Of a stretch of 52,447 nucleotides of DNA, positions 52,420-52,447 are shown piece after piece; the first letter of the stretch is position 1; the number at the start of each line of letters is the position of its first letter. The DNA comes from PALSA-505 sp035308365. GTDB lineage: Bacteria > Actinomycetota > Actinomycetes > Streptosporangiales > Streptosporangiaceae. Made by a program: the position numbers and the translations under genes. Location of the stretch: contig DATGGU010000066.1 in the NCBI GenBank assembly GCA_035308365.1, positions 1 to 52,447 on the forward strand. The letters run 5' to 3'. The notes beneath the pieces are model-generated. The model was not told where the DNA came from and made no database searches. It saw only the letters and a list, made by a program, of their open reading frames with translations.

Positions 52420-52447
52420 GGTGCCCGAAGGGCACCGACCAGGCAAG
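52420..52447. repeat. REP-like 28-bp repeat, copy 2
   Basis: GGTGCCCGAAGGGCACC plus CAGGCAAG repeats copy 1 at a distance of 134 bases and runs to the window edge, so more copies may follow. Confidence 0.7.

Larger units (their letters stand above)
52162..52447. other. Right-end region with repeats and no supported gene
   Basis: No gene is supported. On the minus strand a short tail DGYRDRELVLWNVTTELLLK ending at a TAG near 52203 looks protein-like but cannot be assigned. The segment is dominated by GC-rich palindromes and repeats, and the window ends inside one of them. Confidence 0.4.

Noticed and set aside
1..52447. tRNA, rRNA, riboswitch or phage genes
   Set aside because: I looked for tRNA-like T-arm sequences, rRNA stretches and phage structural or integrase proteins on both strands and found none I could support.

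Overview
The window is high-GC DNA with strong G/C at third codon positions, dense head-to-tail operons, many ATGA/GTGA stop-start overlaps and frequent GTG/TTG starts. With actinomycete-type P450s, a DUF2637-type conjugation gene remnant and a CHAT/ECF-sigma gene group, this points to a filamentous actinomycete. The species cannot be named from the sequence.

Region 1 (1-22711) is an accessory biosynthetic gene cluster that is cut by the left edge. A minus-strand operon (1-4795) encodes a truncated AMP-dependent ligase, an ATP-grasp ligase, an HSL-type esterase, an O-methyltransferase and an SGNH hydrolase. Facing it are an MFS exporter and a sulfotransferase-like protein. Two divergent P450 genes follow. 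The core plus-strand operon (10409-21205) holds an adenylating enzyme, two tandem carrier proteins, a ketosynthase whose first catalytic His is Asn, a half-length KS-like partner, a second adenylating enzyme, an intact FabF-type ketosynthase, an HPPD/hydroxymandelate-synthase-type dioxygenase, a PhyH-type dioxygenase and TPP-dependent E1 alpha/beta subunits. A second MFS transporter closes the cluster. No acyltransferase, ketoreductase, dehydratase, NRPS module or E2/E3 is present, so the product cannot be assigned to a standard class. A plausible reading is an aryl or aryl-acyl unit, derived from 4-hydroxyphenylpyruvate or a related keto acid, loaded on discrete carrier proteins, condensed, joined by the ATP-grasp or AMP ligases, then oxidised, methylated, sulfated and exported.

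Region 2 (22925-29433) is mostly ordinary: a membrane diguanylate cyclase, PPK2, a DUF899 thioredoxin-like protein, a secreted phosphoesterase and a LysM-like membrane protein. A perfect 17-bp hairpin separates the convergent genes at 26.4 kb.

Region 3 (29520-40349) looks like an uptake and catabolism locus. It has an alpha/beta hydrolase, a beta-hydroxyacid dehydrogenase, a complete branched-chain-amino-acid-type ABC transporter, an M24 peptidase-fold enzyme with an Asp-to-Cys change at a metal ligand, and a second E1 alpha/beta pair. The hydrolase and the divergent operon share a near-identical 15-bp palindromic motif on either side of a tandem repeat, which suggests one regulator.

Region 4 (40791-52447) is accessory. 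It contains small genes, then a subtilase and a TPR-CHAT protease transcribed divergently, an associated small protein, an ECF sigma factor, a patatin-like phospholipase and a broken small gene. This resembles a protease/lipase conflict or stress-response island. The right end is a recombination scar: a decayed DUF2637 gene fused tail-to-tail to a truncated vapC, an intact vapB, a second vapC remnant and REP-like repeats.
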